Below, piece after piece: positions 8,827 through 18,361 of a DNA stretch of 64,000 nucleotides; the stretch's first letter is position 1, and each line of letters starts with the position of its first letter. Position numbers and translations under genes: made by a program. The stretch comes from Paraburkholderia sp. PGU19 (GTDB lineage Bacteria; Pseudomonadota; Gammaproteobacteria; Burkholderiales; Burkholderiaceae): positions 310,001-374,000 of the forward strand of contig NZ_AP023179.1 in NCBI RefSeq assembly GCF_013426915.1, given 5' to 3'. The notes beneath the pieces are model-generated. The model made no database searches, was not told where the DNA came from, and saw only the letters and a list, made by a program, of their open reading frames with translations.

Positions 8827-9252
8827 GTGAAGTTTTTCACCGATTACACCAACCTTGTACTGATCGCTGTCGCCCTCATCTCTGGGGCGTTGCTCCTGTG
8901 GCCGTCGATTTCCCGGCGCGGACGCGGCGGCCTGTCGGCGGCTGCAGCCACCCAGCTGATCAATCGGCGCAACGCCGTGGTCGTCGACCTGCGTTCCGCG
9001 GCGGAATACGCCGGCGGGCACCTGCCGTCGGCGCGTCACGTCGAATTTGGCGAGTTGCAAGCGAAAGTCGCCCAACTCGTGAAAAATAAGAGCAACCCGG
9101 TGCTGCTCGTCTGCCAGAACGGACAGCAGTCGAACAAGGCGGCACGTATTGTGCGCGACGCAGGCTATGCGGAAGTGCACGTGCTGGAAGGCGGCGTCAA
9201 CGCCTGGCAGCAGGCGGGCATGCCCGTCGTCAAACAAGGAGTTGCGAAGTGA
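8827..9252 (+). CDS. Membrane-anchored rhodanese-like protein
   Basis: A 141-residue protein with one N-terminal membrane segment (about residues 7-22, LVLIAVALISGALLLWP) and a rhodanese domain. The active-site loop is LVCQNGQQSNKAARIV, with the cysteine that carries the persulfide in sulfurtransferases; RSAAEYAGGHLPSARH is the usual entry motif. The GTG at 8827 is taken because it begins with the short polar lead normally seen before the membrane helix; an ATG at 8767 would add 20 unconserved residues. Its stop overlaps the grxC start by 4 bases, so the two are translationally coupled. Confidence 0.88.
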   Translation: MKFFTDYTNLVLIAVALISGALLLWPSISRRGRGGLSAAAATQLINRRNAVVVDLRSAAEYAGGHLPSARHVEFGELQAKVAQLVKNKSNPVLLVCQNGQQSNKAARIVRDAGYAEVHVLEGGVNAWQQAGMPVVKQGVAK

Positions 9253-9512
9253 ACAAAGTGATCATGTACAGCACGCAGGTGTGCCCGTATTGCCAGATGG
9301 CCGAACGTCTACTAAAGTCGCGCGGCGTCGATCACGTCGAAAAGGTGCTGATCGACAAGGATCCGGCGCGCCGTCAGGAAATGATGACGCGTACAGGCCG
9401 TCGCACGGTGCCGCAGGTGTATATCGGCGACACGCACGTCGGCGGCTACGACGATCTGTCCGCGCTCGATCGCGCGGGCGGTCTGACGCCGCTGCTGGCA
9501 GCCGTCGCCTGA
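9249..9512 (+). CDS. grxC: Glutaredoxin 3
   Basis: An 87-residue glutaredoxin. The redox site is Cys12-Pro-Tyr-Cys15 in YSTQVCPYCQMAERLL, and the cis-proline TVPQVYIGDTHVGGYDD binds glutathione. It reduces disulfides using glutathione made by the gshA/gshB enzymes encoded at the start of the window. The GTG start sits inside the GTGA overlap with the rhodanese stop. secB follows 168 bases on. Confidence 0.95.
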   Translation: MNKVIMYSTQVCPYCQMAERLLKSRGVDHVEKVLIDKDPARRQEMMTRTGRRTVPQVYIGDTHVGGYDDLSALDRAGGLTPLLAAVA

Positions 9513-9680
9513 GGTTTTGCCTTCGCGCCGCGCCGGTTGTGCCGGCAGCGGCGTGCGGTAGCGAAAAAACAAGGCCGGGTTCGCACCGGCCAGCTGGATG
9601 CCGCCTTACGGGGCGGCCCGCTTTGTAAAGAGATCTGGCGGCATTCGTCCGCCGCAACGAAATTTAGGGAGTAGACACTC

Positions 9681-10151
9681 ATGTCCGACGAGAACAACCA
9701 ACCGTTCTTCAATATCCAGCGCATCTACCTGAAGGACATGTCGCTCGAGCAGCCGAATTCGCCGGCTATTTTCCTCGAGCAGGAAATGCCGTCGGTCGAA
9801 GTCGAAGTCGACGTGAAGGCCGAGCGCCTCGCGGACACGGTGTTCGAAATTCTCGTCACGGGCACCGTGACGGCCAAGGTCAGCGACAAGGTCGCGTTCC
9901 TGATCGAAGCCAAGCAGGCAGGCATTTTCGACATCCGCAACATCCCGGCGGAGCAGATCGATCCGCTCGTCGGCATTGCGTGCCCGACCATCCTGTTCCC
10001 GTATCTGCGTTCGAACATCGCCGACGCGATCACCCGCGCAGGCTTCCCGCCCATCCACCTCGCCGAAATCAACTTCCAGGCACTGTACGAGCAACGCCTC
10101 GCGCAGATCGCCACGCAGGAAACCGGCGCGGGCAGCGCTGCGCATCACTGA
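9681..10151 (+). CDS. secB: Protein-export chaperone SecB
   Basis: A 156-residue SecB, the tetrameric cytosolic chaperone that keeps preproteins unfolded and delivers them to SecA. Recognisable stretches are [19 protein letters not shown], the acidic [15 protein letters not shown] and [24 protein letters not shown] lies 8 bases before the ATG. The order grxC-secB-gpsA is also that of E. coli, so this is an old gene cluster. Confidence 0.97.
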   Translation: MSDENNQPFFNIQRIYLKDMSLEQPNSPAIFLEQEMPSVEVEVDVKAERLADTVFEILVTGTVTAKVSDKVAFLIEAKQAGIFDIRNIPAEQIDPLVGIACPTILFPYLRSNIADAITRAGFPPIHLAEINFQALYEQRLAQIATQETGAGSAAHH

Positions 10152-10172
10152 CGCGCGCAGCCGGTGCCGGAT

Positions 10173-11171
10173 ATGAAGGTTGCCGTTCTCGGCGCCGGTG
10201 CATGGGGCACCGCACTCGCCGGCCATCTGGCCGCGCGGCATGACACGGTGCTCTGGGCGCGCGACGCCGCGCTCATCGCCGAACTCTCCACTTCGCACGA
10301 AAACGCCCGCTATCTGGCGGGCGTTGCGTTGCCGTCCGCGCTTCGCTTCGAAGCGAATCTCGATTTCACACTTGATCACGCGCTCGCCGATGACGCGCTG
10401 TGCGTGGTCGCGACACCCGTCGCGGGCTTGCGCGCCATGTTGCGCACGATGCGCGACATGGGCAAGGTGCCGGCGCACATCGTGTGGCTGTGCAAGGGCT
10501 TCGAGGCGGACACGCAACTGCTGCCGAATCAGGTCGTAGCTCAAGAGTTGAGCGGACACGCGAGCAACGGCACGCTGTCGGGCCCGAGCTTCGCGCGCGA
10601 AGTGGGGCAGGGGCTGCCCGTGGCGTTGACGGTGGCGAGCGCGTCGGCGGCATGCCGCGAGCGGACTGTCGGGGCGTTCCATCACGGCGCAATGCGTATC
10701 TATAGCGGCGACGACGTGGTCGGCGTCGAAGTGGGCGGCGCGGTGAAGAACGTGCTGGCCATCGCCACGGGCATCGCCGATGGCCTTGGTCTCGGGCTGA
10801 ACGCACGTGCAGCGCTGATCACGCGCGGTCTTGCCGAAATGTCGCGCCTCGGCGCGGCGCTGGGCGGCCGGGCGGAAACGTTTACGGGCCTCACGGGTCT
10901 GGGCGATCTGATCCTGACCGCGACGGGCGATCTGTCGCGCAACCGCACGGTCGGCATGCAGCTCGCAACGGGCCGGTCGCTCGACGATATCCTCAACGCG
11001 CTCGGGCATGTCGCCGAGGGCGTACGCTGCGCGCGGGGCGTGCTGTCGATCGCGCAGTCGCACGGCATCGAAATGCCGATCACCGAAGCCGTCTGCGACG
11101 TGCTGTTCAACAACGTCGCGCCACGCGATGCCGTCAGCGCGTTACTGCGCCGCGACGCGAAGGCTGAATAA
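10173..11171 (+). CDS. gpsA: Glycerol-3-phosphate dehydrogenase [NAD(P)+]
   Basis: A 332-residue enzyme that reduces dihydroxyacetone phosphate to sn-glycerol 3-phosphate for phospholipid synthesis. It has the dinucleotide loop [34 protein letters not shown], the catalytic-lysine segment [20 protein letters not shown] and [17 protein letters not shown]. The ATG at 10173 gives the standard MKVAVLG start; an in-frame GTG at 10164 would add three residues. It begins 21 bases after secB. Confidence 0.96.
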   Translation: MKVAVLGAGAWGTALAGHLAARHDTVLWARDAALIAELSTSHENARYLAGVALPSALRFEANLDFTLDHALADDALCVVATPVAGLRAMLRTMRDMGKVPAHIVWLCKGFEADTQLLPNQVVAQELSGHASNGTLSGPSFAREVGQGLPVALTVASASAACRERTVGAFHHGAMRIYSGDDVVGVEVGGAVKNVLAIATGIADGLGLGLNARAALITRGLAEMSRLGAALGGRAETFTGLTGLGDLILTATGDLSRNRTVGMQLATGRSLDDILNALGHVAEGVRCARGVLSIAQSHGIEMPITEAVCDVLFNNVAPRDAVSALLRRDAKAE

Positions 11172-11186
11172 AAGCCGTTGTCCGAA

Positions 11187-11204
11187 GCGGGCCTCGCGGC
11201 CCGC
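11187..11204 (+). terminator. Weak hairpin after gpsA
   Basis: GCGGGCC and GGCCCGC pair perfectly around TCGC 16 bases after the gpsA stop. No T-tract follows, so termination strength is uncertain. Confidence 0.4.
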
Positions 11205-11325
11205 AGCCCATTTCAGCAATTTGCCTGAAGGTGTTTTACACAGCCGGTAATGGCCAACGCCGAACGGCTCGTTTCTTTTGCTGTCCACCTCCTATCGTTG
11301 TTGCATCGAATCTGGAGGTTTTCCC

Positions 11326-11877
11326 ATGCTCACCATTGGCCATTGCTCGCTTGAGGCGCGGGTCGTCGACATCACGACGCTCGACGTCGACGCGATCGTC
11401 AACGCGGCGAACACATCATTGCTGGGCGGCGGTGGCGTGGACGGCGCGATTCATCGCGCGGCCGGCCCTGGCCTGCTGCGCGAGTGCGAAACGCTGGGCG
11501 GTTGCGTGACAGGCGACGCGAAGATGACGGGCGGCCATCGGCTGAAGGCGCGTCATGTGATTCATGCCGTCGGTCCCGTGTGGCACGGCGGCGAGCGGGG
11601 CGAGGCGACATTGCTGGCTGCGTGCTACAGGCGCTCGCTGGAGCTGGCGCGCGACGCCAAAGCGAAGAGCATCGCGTTTCCTGCGATCAGTTGTGGCGTC
11701 TACCGTTTTCCCGCCGACGAAGCCGTGCGTATCGCCGTTCAAACGGTAATCGACATACTGCCGCAAACGCCCGGCATCGAGCATGTGATCTTCGCGTGCT
11801 TCGACGAAGCGATGCACGCGCGCTACAGGTCCGAACTCGAACGACGCCTTCAGGCGCCGCCTTCGAAGCCCGCCTGA
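11326..11877 (+). CDS. Macrodomain protein (YmdB/MacroD-like ADP-ribose hydrolase)
   Basis: A 183-residue single-domain macro protein. [20 protein letters not shown] is the family ADP-ribose-binding signature and [13 protein letters not shown] is the second one. Relatives hydrolyse O-acetyl-ADP-ribose or remove mono-ADP-ribose from proteins; E. coli YmdB also affects RNase III. The ATG at 11326 has GGAGG at the right distance (11314-11318). Its last 28 bases overlap the end of trmL on the other strand, so the two genes converge. Confidence 0.9.
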   Translation: MLTIGHCSLEARVVDITTLDVDAIVNAANTSLLGGGGVDGAIHRAAGPGLLRECETLGGCVTGDAKMTGGHRLKARHVIHAVGPVWHGGERGEATLLAACYRRSLELARDAKAKSIAFPAISCGVYRFPADEAVRIAVQTVIDILPQTPGIEHVIFACFDEAMHARYRSELERRLQAPPSKPA

Positions 11878-12320
11878 CGCCACGCCTCGAACACGACCAC
11901 GGCGACGGTGTTCGACAGGTTCAGGCTGCGATTGTCGGGGCGCATCGGCAGGCGAACCCGCTGTTCGGGCGGGAAGCGGCTCAACACGGCGTCCGGCAGG
12001 CCGCGCGTTTCCGCGCCGAACACGAACCAGTCGCCAGGCAGGAACGCGTGTGAGTGGAACGGGCTGGAGCCGCGCGTCGTGAACGCGAACATGCGCGAGA
12101 AATCGGGCGCTTCGCTGTCGATCAGCGCGTCCCAGTTGGGGTGCACGCGCATCTGTGCGTACTCGTGATAGTCGAGGCCGGCGCGGCGCATTCTCGCGTC
12201 GTCGAGCGGAAAGCCGAGCGGCTCGATCAGATGCAGGCGCGCGCCCGTGTTCGCGCACAGGCGGATCACGTTGCCGGTGTTCGGCGGAATTTCAGGTTCG
12301 ACGAGAACGACGTTGAACAT
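11850..12320 (-). CDS. trmL: tRNA (cytidine(34)-2'-O)-methyltransferase
   Basis: A 156-residue SPOUT methyltransferase that modifies the wobble base of tRNA-Leu isoacceptors. It begins [20 protein letters not shown], has [11 protein letters not shown] and ends in the knot motif [19 protein letters not shown]. The ATG at 12320 lies 18 bases after the comF stop, so the pair is probably co-transcribed. Its 3' end overlaps the convergent macrodomain gene. Confidence 0.93.
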   Translation of the reverse strand: MFNVVLVEPEIPPNTGNVIRLCANTGARLHLIEPLGFPLDDARMRRAGLDYHEYAQMRVHPNWDALIDSEAPDFSRMFAFTTRGSSPFHSHAFLPGDWFVFGAETRGLPDAVLSRFPPEQRVRLPMRPDNRSLNLSNTVAVVVFEAWRQAGFEGGA

Positions 12321-12337
12321 ATCAAGGTGAGTCGGAG

Positions 12338-13207
12338 TTAGTTTTTCGGCGTGCGAAGCGCGACGAGATTCGTCACGCGCCGCGCGCCGGCTGCCTTCAG
12401 CGTGCGAGCCAGCGCATCGAGTGTCGCGCCCGTCGTCATCACATCGTCGACGATGGCGACATGCAGTCCGTGCACCGGTCTTGCCACTTCGAACGCGCGG
12501 CCGACATTCTGCCTGCGCGCATCGAGATCGAGCTTCGATTGGGGCGCCGTGTCGATCACGCGCCGCACGAGCGTCGCGTCGCCGCGAATGCCGAGCACTT
12601 TCGCGCAGGGCCGCGCGATTTCCCATGCCTGGTTGTAGCCGCGCTCGACCAGCCGCCGCGCCGATAGCGGCACGGGCGCGACGACGTCCGGGCGATCGCG
12701 GTCGTCGAGCGTGTCCGTCGCGGACCACGCGAGACGCCGCGCGAACTCATGCGCGAGCGCAAGCCGCCCGCGGAACTTGAGGCCGACGGCGAGTGCGTCC
12801 AGCGGCGCGCGGTAGTCAGCCAGCGCCACGGTCGCGTCGAACGCGGGCGGCGCGGCGAGGCAGTCGCCGCACCGGTAATGCATGACGCTTGCCCGCCGGA
12901 AGCCGCTCAACGGCATCGCGCAGACGGTGCAGCGCAGCCGCGCTTCGTTCCACCATGCCTCGTCGCAAAAGCCGCACAGCGTTCGATGCGACATATTGCC
13001 GCACAACGCGCACGGGTTCGGCAGCGCGCAACGCGCGAGCGCCGGAAGTTTCGAGATGGATCGTTGCGCGACCTCGATGAACCGTTCTTGAAGCGGTCGC
13101 CCGGAAAGTGTGGCGCGAGACCACCGAAAAGCCCAATTCGGCATATCGACACGCCTCCGAAGGCCGCTGACGCTGAAGGGACGGAATCGAGCGAGTATAC
13201 TTCGCAC
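12338..13207 (-). CDS. comF: ComF-family amidophosphoribosyltransferase-like protein
   Basis: A protein of up to 289 residues with a zinc ribbon and a type I phosphoribosyltransferase domain. Paired cysteines CALCGN, CGFCDE, CTVCAM and CGDCLA span about residues 67-140; the PRPP loop is VAIVDDVMTTGAT near residue 255. The family is needed for DNA uptake in naturally competent bacteria, but in non-competent ones its job is unclear. The first 60 residues look poorly conserved, and an internal ATG at 13144 is an alternative start. The 26-base gap to the divergent methyltransferase gene implies overlapping promoters. Confidence 0.85.
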   Translation of the reverse strand: MRSILARFRPFSVSGLRRRVDMPNWAFRWSRATLSGRPLQERFIEVAQRSISKLPALARCALPNPCALCGNMSHRTLCGFCDEAWWNEARLRCTVCAMPLSGFRRASVMHYRCGDCLAAPPAFDATVALADYRAPLDALAVGLKFRGRLALAHEFARRLAWSATDTLDDRDRPDVVAPVPLSARRLVERGYNQAWEIARPCAKVLGIRGDATLVRRVIDTAPQSKLDLDARRQNVGRAFEVARPVHGLHVAIVDDVMTTGATLDALARTLKAAGARRVTNLVALRTPKN

Positions 13208-13233
13208 TCTTCGTCCGCACGACTCGAATAACC

Positions 13234-14193
13234 GTGTCTCCCACCGAAACTGGCCGTCCGGCCTATGATTCGCGCCGTCTCCGGAAGATTTTCGACCGCC
13301 GGGCCGCGACCTTCAATGACGTCGCGTTCCTGCCACGCGAGATCGCACAACGCATGCGCGAACGGCTCGACTACATCAAGGTCAATCCGGCGCAGGTGCT
13401 CGACGCCGGGTGCGGCGCGGGCGACGACCTTCCCGCGTTGCGCGAGCGCTTCCCCGAGGCGCCAGTGTTCGGCACCGATCTTTCCCGCGCGATGCTCGCG
13501 CGCGCGGTCCAGCACGACGCTACCGACACCAGTTGGCGTCGTTTTTTGCCCGCATCGCTCGGTAAGGCGCTCGGCTCGCGCGGTCCGCGCTTCGCTCAGG
13601 CCGATTTTTCCGCGTTGCCGTTTGCATCGGGTGCATTCGAGTTCATCTGGTCGAATCTCGCGCTGCACTGGCACTCGCGGCCCGACCTCGTTTTCCCCGA
13701 ATGGCAGCGCGTGCTGAAGGTCAACGGCCTGCTGATGTTCAGCACGCTCGGGCCTGACACACTGAAAGAACTGCGCGGCGCGTATGCCGAAATCGAAGCG
13801 GCGCACGGCGTCAATACGCACAAACATGTAATCGACTTCGTAGACATGCACGATCTGGGCGATATGCTTGTCGAAAGTGGCTTCGAAATTCCCGTGATGG
13901 ACCAGGAGACCTTGACCATCACTTACAAGTCGCCGGAGTCGCTGCTTGCCGACGTGCGTCGCTGGGGCGCTTATCCGTTCCGGAGCAACACGACGCAGGG
14001 CGTCGCGTCGCGGCGCATGCACAAGGCGCTGCTGGCCGCGCTCGAGGCGCGCCGGCGGGCCGATGGCACGATCCCTCTGACTTTCGAGGTGATCTACGGA
14101 CATGCATGGAAGGCGGTGCCGAGAACGACCCCAGAAGGGCACGGAATCGTGCGAATAGAAGACATTGGAAGAGGGCGGCAGGGCAATCGTTGA
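13234..14193 (+). CDS. SAM-dependent methyltransferase, BioC-like
   Basis: A 319-residue class I methyltransferase. Motif I is VLDAGCGAGDDLPAL (about residues 53-67), then FGTDLSRAML, ADFSALPF and the BioC-type LALHWHSRPDLVFPEWQRVL with MFSTLGPDTLKEL. Those last segments match malonyl-ACP O-methyltransferase BioC, which starts pimelate synthesis for biotin; however no other bio gene is near, so I leave the symbol blank. The start is a GTG at 13234, back to back with comF. Confidence 0.75.
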   Translation: MSPTETGRPAYDSRRLRKIFDRRAATFNDVAFLPREIAQRMRERLDYIKVNPAQVLDAGCGAGDDLPALRERFPEAPVFGTDLSRAMLARAVQHDATDTSWRRFLPASLGKALGSRGPRFAQADFSALPFASGAFEFIWSNLALHWHSRPDLVFPEWQRVLKVNGLLMFSTLGPDTLKELRGAYAEIEAAHGVNTHKHVIDFVDMHDLGDMLVESGFEIPVMDQETLTITYKSPESLLADVRRWGAYPFRSNTTQGVASRRMHKALLAALEARRRADGTIPLTFEVIYGHAWKAVPRTTPEGHGIVRIEDIGRGRQGNR

Positions 14194-14299
14194 GTCGGTA
14201 AAGAGGGCATCCGTTATGCTCGAAATTAGCGGCTCGAAAACTGCGTCAAAACGGCGCAGAGGCTTGTGTGGCTTGGCTTTTCGGCCGATAGAGCGTTGC

Positions 14300-14328
14300 T
14301 TGTGGATGCCCTGGATCGGCCCTATAAT
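14300..14328 (+). promoter_or_regulatory. Promoter ahead of the cytochrome oxidase operon
   Basis: TTGTGG (14300-14305) and a perfect TATAAT (14323-14328) are spaced by 17 bases. The predicted start near 14335 gives a 130-base untranslated leader before the DUF2244 gene, the first gene of the cox cluster. Confidence 0.6.
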
Positions 14329-14463
14329 GCGTCAGTTTGTCGCTTAAAGCTCACACAATAGGAGCGACAGGCCCGAGGCCTTTGCGGTTCGGGTGGCGGT
14401 AGTTGCGCTGGGCATGAATGGCGTTGGCGGTATGCGGTGACTGGCGGTTCGCGGGAGGCAGCG

Positions 14464-14943
14464 ATGAGTGCAACCGATCTGCTGGCTGAGTCAGAACCCG
14501 TCCTCAAGGACTGGTTGATGAAGCGCAACTGTTCGGCTTCGCCGCGGCAATTCGTGTTCTTCTATGTCTCGCTCGCGGCATTCTCGCTCTTAATAGCATT
14601 CCTGCTGGTCCTGTGCGGTGCATGGCTGGTGTTGCCGTTCACGGGTATCGAGTTGCTCGCTGTCGGTGTCGCATTTGCAATCTATGCACGCCATGCTGTC
14701 GATTACGAGCGCATCCGGCTGTTTCCCAACCGGCTCGTGATCGAACAGGTCAGCGCCGAGCATCTCACGCAGTTCGAATTCAACCCGTGCTGGGTGCGGG
14801 TAGAACCAGGAGCGACGCCGCGCGACCGGGTCAGACTGGTTTCGCGTGGCGAGACGGTCGCGGTCGGGCAGCACCTTGCGCAATATCGGCGCGCACAATT
14901 CGCCGACGAACTGCGTCTGTGGCTCAGGCAGTGTCAGGCGTAA
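14464..14943 (+). CDS. DUF2244 membrane protein
   Basis: A 159-residue protein with two membrane segments close together (about residues 34-75; FVFFYVSLAAFSLLIAFLLV and the LPFTGIELLAVGVAFAIYA hairpin) followed by a cytoplasmic part with CWVRVEP and FADELRLWLRQ. It matches the DUF2244 family, whose members very often precede coxB in betaproteobacteria, so a part in oxidase assembly is likely but not shown. GGGAGG before the ATG at 14464 decides the start; a GTG at 14437 has no such site. Confidence 0.82.
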   Translation: MSATDLLAESEPVLKDWLMKRNCSASPRQFVFFYVSLAAFSLLIAFLLVLCGAWLVLPFTGIELLAVGVAFAIYARHAVDYERIRLFPNRLVIEQVSAEHLTQFEFNPCWVRVEPGATPRDRVRLVSRGETVAVGQHLAQYRRAQFADELRLWLRQCQA

Positions 14944-15038
14944 AAAGTTGCGTATTGAATCGCGCGCCGTTCCAGAAGACGAGAGGCAGCCTTCCAGCGG
15001 GGTCGAGGGTTTGAATGGAAATTTTGGGTAAGGAAGCT

Positions 15039-16688
15039 ATGAAAACAATCAAGCGAGCCCTCGTGGGCGTGCTGGCGTGTAGCAGTTTGCTCTTCGCTGG
15101 TGCGGCCCATGCAATCGGCGACAGTCCTGGCGGCCCACGCGTCAACGAGATCAATCTCCAGCCGCCCGTGACGAGGATTGCCGAAGAGCTCTACAGCCTC
15201 CACACGTTCATGCTGATCCTCTGCACGGTGATCTTCATCGGCGTGTTCGGCGTGATGTTCTATTCGATGTTTGCGCACCGCAAGTCGAAGGGCCACAAAG
15301 CCGCGCATTTCCACGAAAGCACCACCGTCGAAATCATCTGGACGATCGTCCCGTTCATCATCGTCGTGCTGATGGCGCTGCCCGCCACCAAGACGGTCGT
15401 CGCGATGAAGGACACCACCAACGCCGATCTCACCGTCAAGGTCACCGGCTATCAGTGGAAGTGGGCCTACGACTACGTGAAGGGCCCGGGCGAAGGCATC
15501 AACTTCCTGTCCACGCTGACCACGCCGCGTAGCGAAGTCGACGGCCGCACGCCGAAGACGGACACCTATCTGCAGGAAGTCGACAATCCGCTCGTCGTTC
15601 CCGTCAACAAGAAGATTCGCATCATCACCACCGCCAACGACGTCGTGCACTCGTGGTACGTGCCCGCGTTCGGCGTGAAGCAGGACGCGATTCCCGGCTT
15701 CGTGCGCGACACGTGGTTCAAGGCGGAGAAGACGGGCACGTATCGCGGTTTCTGTACCGAGCTGTGCGGCAAGGAACACGCGTTCATGCCCGTCGTCGTG
15801 ACCGTGCTGTCGGACGACGACTACGCGAAGTGGGTCGACGACCAGAAGAAGAAAATGGCCGCCGGTCTGGACGATCCCAACAAGAACTACACGCTCGCCG
15901 AACTGACCGAGCGCGGCGGCAAGGTGTACGCGGCGAACTGCGCCGTCTGCCACCAGCCGACGGGCAAGGGCGCGGGCGCGTTCCCGGCGCTCGACGGCAG
16001 CAAGGTCGCAAACGGCCCGCTCGCCGAGCATGTGAGCATCGTCCTGAAGGGCAAGAACGCGATGCCGGCGTGGGCGCCGACGTTGAACGACGTCGAGATC
16101 GCATCGGTCATCACGTTCGAGCGCAACTCGTGGGGCAACCACACGGGCGACATCCTGCAACCGAAGCAGGTTGCCGATGCACGCAACGGCCGTCTGCCGG
16201 CGGGTGGCGATCACCTGGCGGGCGCGGCGGCGGCTGCCGCCTCGGATGCAGCCGCGGCGAGCGGCGCGGAAGGCGCGAGCGGCGCAGCTGCGGCCAGCGG
16301 CGAAGCGGGCGCATCGGCCCCCGCGGCGGCCTCGGGCGCATCGGACAACGCAGCGGCATCGGCGCCGCAAGCGTCGCTGCCTGCCAGCGTCTACTTCGAA
16401 ACGAACAAGAGCACGCTGCCCGCCGACGCAAAAGCCGCGATCGACGCAGCCGCCGCGTACGCGAAGGCTCACCCGGACGCGAAGTTCACGCTGTCGGGCT
16501 ACACCGACGCAACGGGTTCCGCCGACAAGAACGCGAAGCTCGCGAAGGCGCGTGCCGAAGCCGTGCGCGACGCGCTGAAGGCAGCAGGCATCGCCGAAGA
16601 CCACATTATTTTGAAGAAGCCGGAGACGATCACGGGCGGTGCGGACGCGAAGGAAGCACGCCGTGTCGAGATTAGCCCAGCGGCCTGA
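15039..16688 (+). CDS. coxB: Cytochrome c oxidase subunit II with fused cytochrome c and OmpA domains
   Basis: A 549-residue subunit II of aa3 oxidase. In order: signal peptide (about 1-25), two membrane helices (about 45-110), the CuA cupredoxin domain with His204, Cys239, Cys243, His247 and Met250, a class I cytochrome c with CAVCH at 301-305, a 55-residue Ala/Ser/Gly/Glu linker, and a C-terminal OmpA-like peptidoglycan-binding domain (about 447-549, with YFETNKSTLPADAKAAI and SGYTDATGSADKN). The ordinary subunit II ends after CuA; the cytochrome extension makes it caa3-like, and the OmpA part would tether the complex to the cell wall. TAAGGAAG sets the ATG at 15039. Confidence 0.93.
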   Translation: MKTIKRALVGVLACSSLLFAGAAHAIGDSPGGPRVNEINLQPPVTRIAEELYSLHTFMLILCTVIFIGVFGVMFYSMFAHRKSKGHKAAHFHESTTVEIIWTIVPFIIVVLMALPATKTVVAMKDTTNADLTVKVTGYQWKWAYDYVKGPGEGINFLSTLTTPRSEVDGRTPKTDTYLQEVDNPLVVPVNKKIRIITTANDVVHSWYVPAFGVKQDAIPGFVRDTWFKAEKTGTYRGFCTELCGKEHAFMPVVVTVLSDDDYAKWVDDQKKKMAAGLDDPNKNYTLAELTERGGKVYAANCAVCHQPTGKGAGAFPALDGSKVANGPLAEHVSIVLKGKNAMPAWAPTLNDVEIASVITFERNSWGNHTGDILQPKQVADARNGRLPAGGDHLAGAAAAAASDAAAASGAEGASGAAAASGEAGASAPAAASGASDNAAASAPQASLPASVYFETNKSTLPADAKAAIDAAAAYAKAHPDAKFTLSGYTDATGSADKNAKLAKARAEAVRDALKAAGIAEDHIILKKPETITGGADAKEARRVEISPAA

Positions 16689-16735
16689 CGTGTCACAGTC
16701 AGAGAAAAGCAGCATTCGAGATTTAGGAGATTGTC

Positions 16736-18349
16736 ATGTCTAGCATCGGACACGATGTAGCCGCGGGGCACGAGCACGTTCACGGCGATCATGCCCACGA
16801 GACGCCGCATGGCTGGCGCCGCTGGCTGTACGCCACCAACCACAAGGACATCGGTACGCTGTACCTGCTGTTCTCGTTCATCATGTTCCTGTCCGGGGGC
16901 GTGATGGCGCTGGGCATCCGCGCCGAGCTGTTCGAGCCGGGCCTGCAGATCATGCGTCCCGAGTTCTTCAACCAGCTGACCACCATGCACGGCCTGATCA
17001 TGGTGTTCGGCGCGATCATGCCGGCCTTCGTCGGCTTTGCGAACTGGATGATTCCGCTGCAGATCGGCGCATCGGACATGGCCTTCGCACGGATGAACAA
17101 CTTCAGCTTCTGGCTGTTGCCTGTCGCTGCCGTGCTGCTGGTCGGCTCGTTCTTCACGCCGGGCGGCGCGACTGCCGCCGGCTGGACGCTGTACGCGCCG
17201 CTGTCCACGCAGATGGGCCCGGGCATGGACTTCGCGATTTTCGCGGTCCACATCATGGGTGCATCGTCGATCATGGGCGGCATCAACATCGTCGTGACGA
17301 TCCTGAACATGCGCGCTCCCGGCCTCACGCTGATGAAGATGCCGATGTTCGTCTGGACGTGGCTGATCACCGCCTACCTGCTGATCGCCGTGATGCCGGT
17401 GCTGGCTGGCGCGATCACGATGGTGCTGTTCGACCGCCACTTCGGCACGTCGTTCTTCAACGCGGCAGGCGGCGGCGACCCGGTGATGTATCAACACATC
17501 TTCTGGTTCTTCGGTCACCCCGAGGTCTACATCATGATCTTGCCGGCGTTCGGGATCGTGTCGCAGGTGATCCCGGCGTTCGCGCGCAAGCCGCTGTTCG
17601 GCTATAGCTCGATGGTGTACGCAACGGCGTCGATCGCGATCCTGTCGTTCATGGTCTGGGCGCACCACATGTTCGCCACGGGCATGCCCGTCACGGGCCA
17701 GCTGTTCTTCATGTACGCGACGATGCTGATCGCCGTGCCGACGGGCGTGAAGGTGTTCAACTGGGTCGCGACGATGTGGCGCGGTTCGCTGACCTTCGAA
17801 ACGCCGATGCTGTTTGCCGTGGGCTTCCTGTTCGTGTTCACGTTCGGCGGTCTGACGGGCCTGATGCTCGCGATGGCGCCGCTCGACATCCAGTATCACG
17901 GCACTTACTTCGTGGTCGCGCACTTCCACTACGTGCTGGTCGCGGGGTCGCTATTCGGCCTGTTCTCCGGCTGGTACTACTGGTCGCCGAAGTGGACGGG
18001 CTGGATGTACAACGAGACGCGCGGCAAGATCCACTTCTGGTCGTCGCTGATCTTCTTCAACCTCGCATTCCTGCCGATGCACTTCGTGGGTCTCGCCGGC
18101 ATGCCGCGTCGTTATGCCGATTACCCGGCGCAGTTCACCGACTGGAACCAGGTCATCACGATCGGCGCATTTGGCTTCGGTCTCGCGCAGGTGTACTTCC
18201 TGTTCGCGGTCGCGCTGCCGGCATATCGCGGCGGCGGCGAACTCGAACAGGCGGGCGACAAGCCGTGGGATGGCGCAACGGGCCTCGAATGGACCGTGCC
18301 GAGCCCGGCTCCGTTCCACACGTTCGAAAATCCGCCGACGGTCGAATAA
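16736..18349 (+). CDS. ctaD: Cytochrome c oxidase subunit I
   Basis: A 537-residue haem-copper oxidase core subunit with about twelve membrane helices. Diagnostic sequences are TMHGLIMVF (haem a ligand), FFGHPEVYIMILPAFG with the His-Tyr pair of the CuB site, WAHHMFATGMP, and FVVAHFHYVLVAGS with haem a and a3 ligands. It reduces O2 to water at the binuclear centre while pumping protons. TTAGGAG precedes the ATG. The N-terminus has an unusual His-rich lead (DVAAGHEHVHGDHAHETPHG), which might bind metal. It follows coxB by 47 bases. Confidence 0.97.
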   Translation: MSSIGHDVAAGHEHVHGDHAHETPHGWRRWLYATNHKDIGTLYLLFSFIMFLSGGVMALGIRAELFEPGLQIMRPEFFNQLTTMHGLIMVFGAIMPAFVGFANWMIPLQIGASDMAFARMNNFSFWLLPVAAVLLVGSFFTPGGATAAGWTLYAPLSTQMGPGMDFAIFAVHIMGASSIMGGINIVVTILNMRAPGLTLMKMPMFVWTWLITAYLLIAVMPVLAGAITMVLFDRHFGTSFFNAAGGGDPVMYQHIFWFFGHPEVYIMILPAFGIVSQVIPAFARKPLFGYSSMVYATASIAILSFMVWAHHMFATGMPVTGQLFFMYATMLIAVPTGVKVFNWVATMWRGSLTFETPMLFAVGFLFVFTFGGLTGLMLAMAPLDIQYHGTYFVVAHFHYVLVAGSLFGLFSGWYYWSPKWTGWMYNETRGKIHFWSSLIFFNLAFLPMHFVGLAGMPRRYADYPAQFTDWNQVITIGAFGFGLAQVYFLFAVALPAYRGGGELEQAGDKPWDGATGLEWTVPSPAPFHTFENPPTVE

Positions 18350-18361
18350 GCCGTCTTCGAC

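Noticed and set aside
13234..14193. Firm assignment as bioC
   Set aside because: Motifs resemble BioC, but there is no biotin gene nearby, so I kept the general name.
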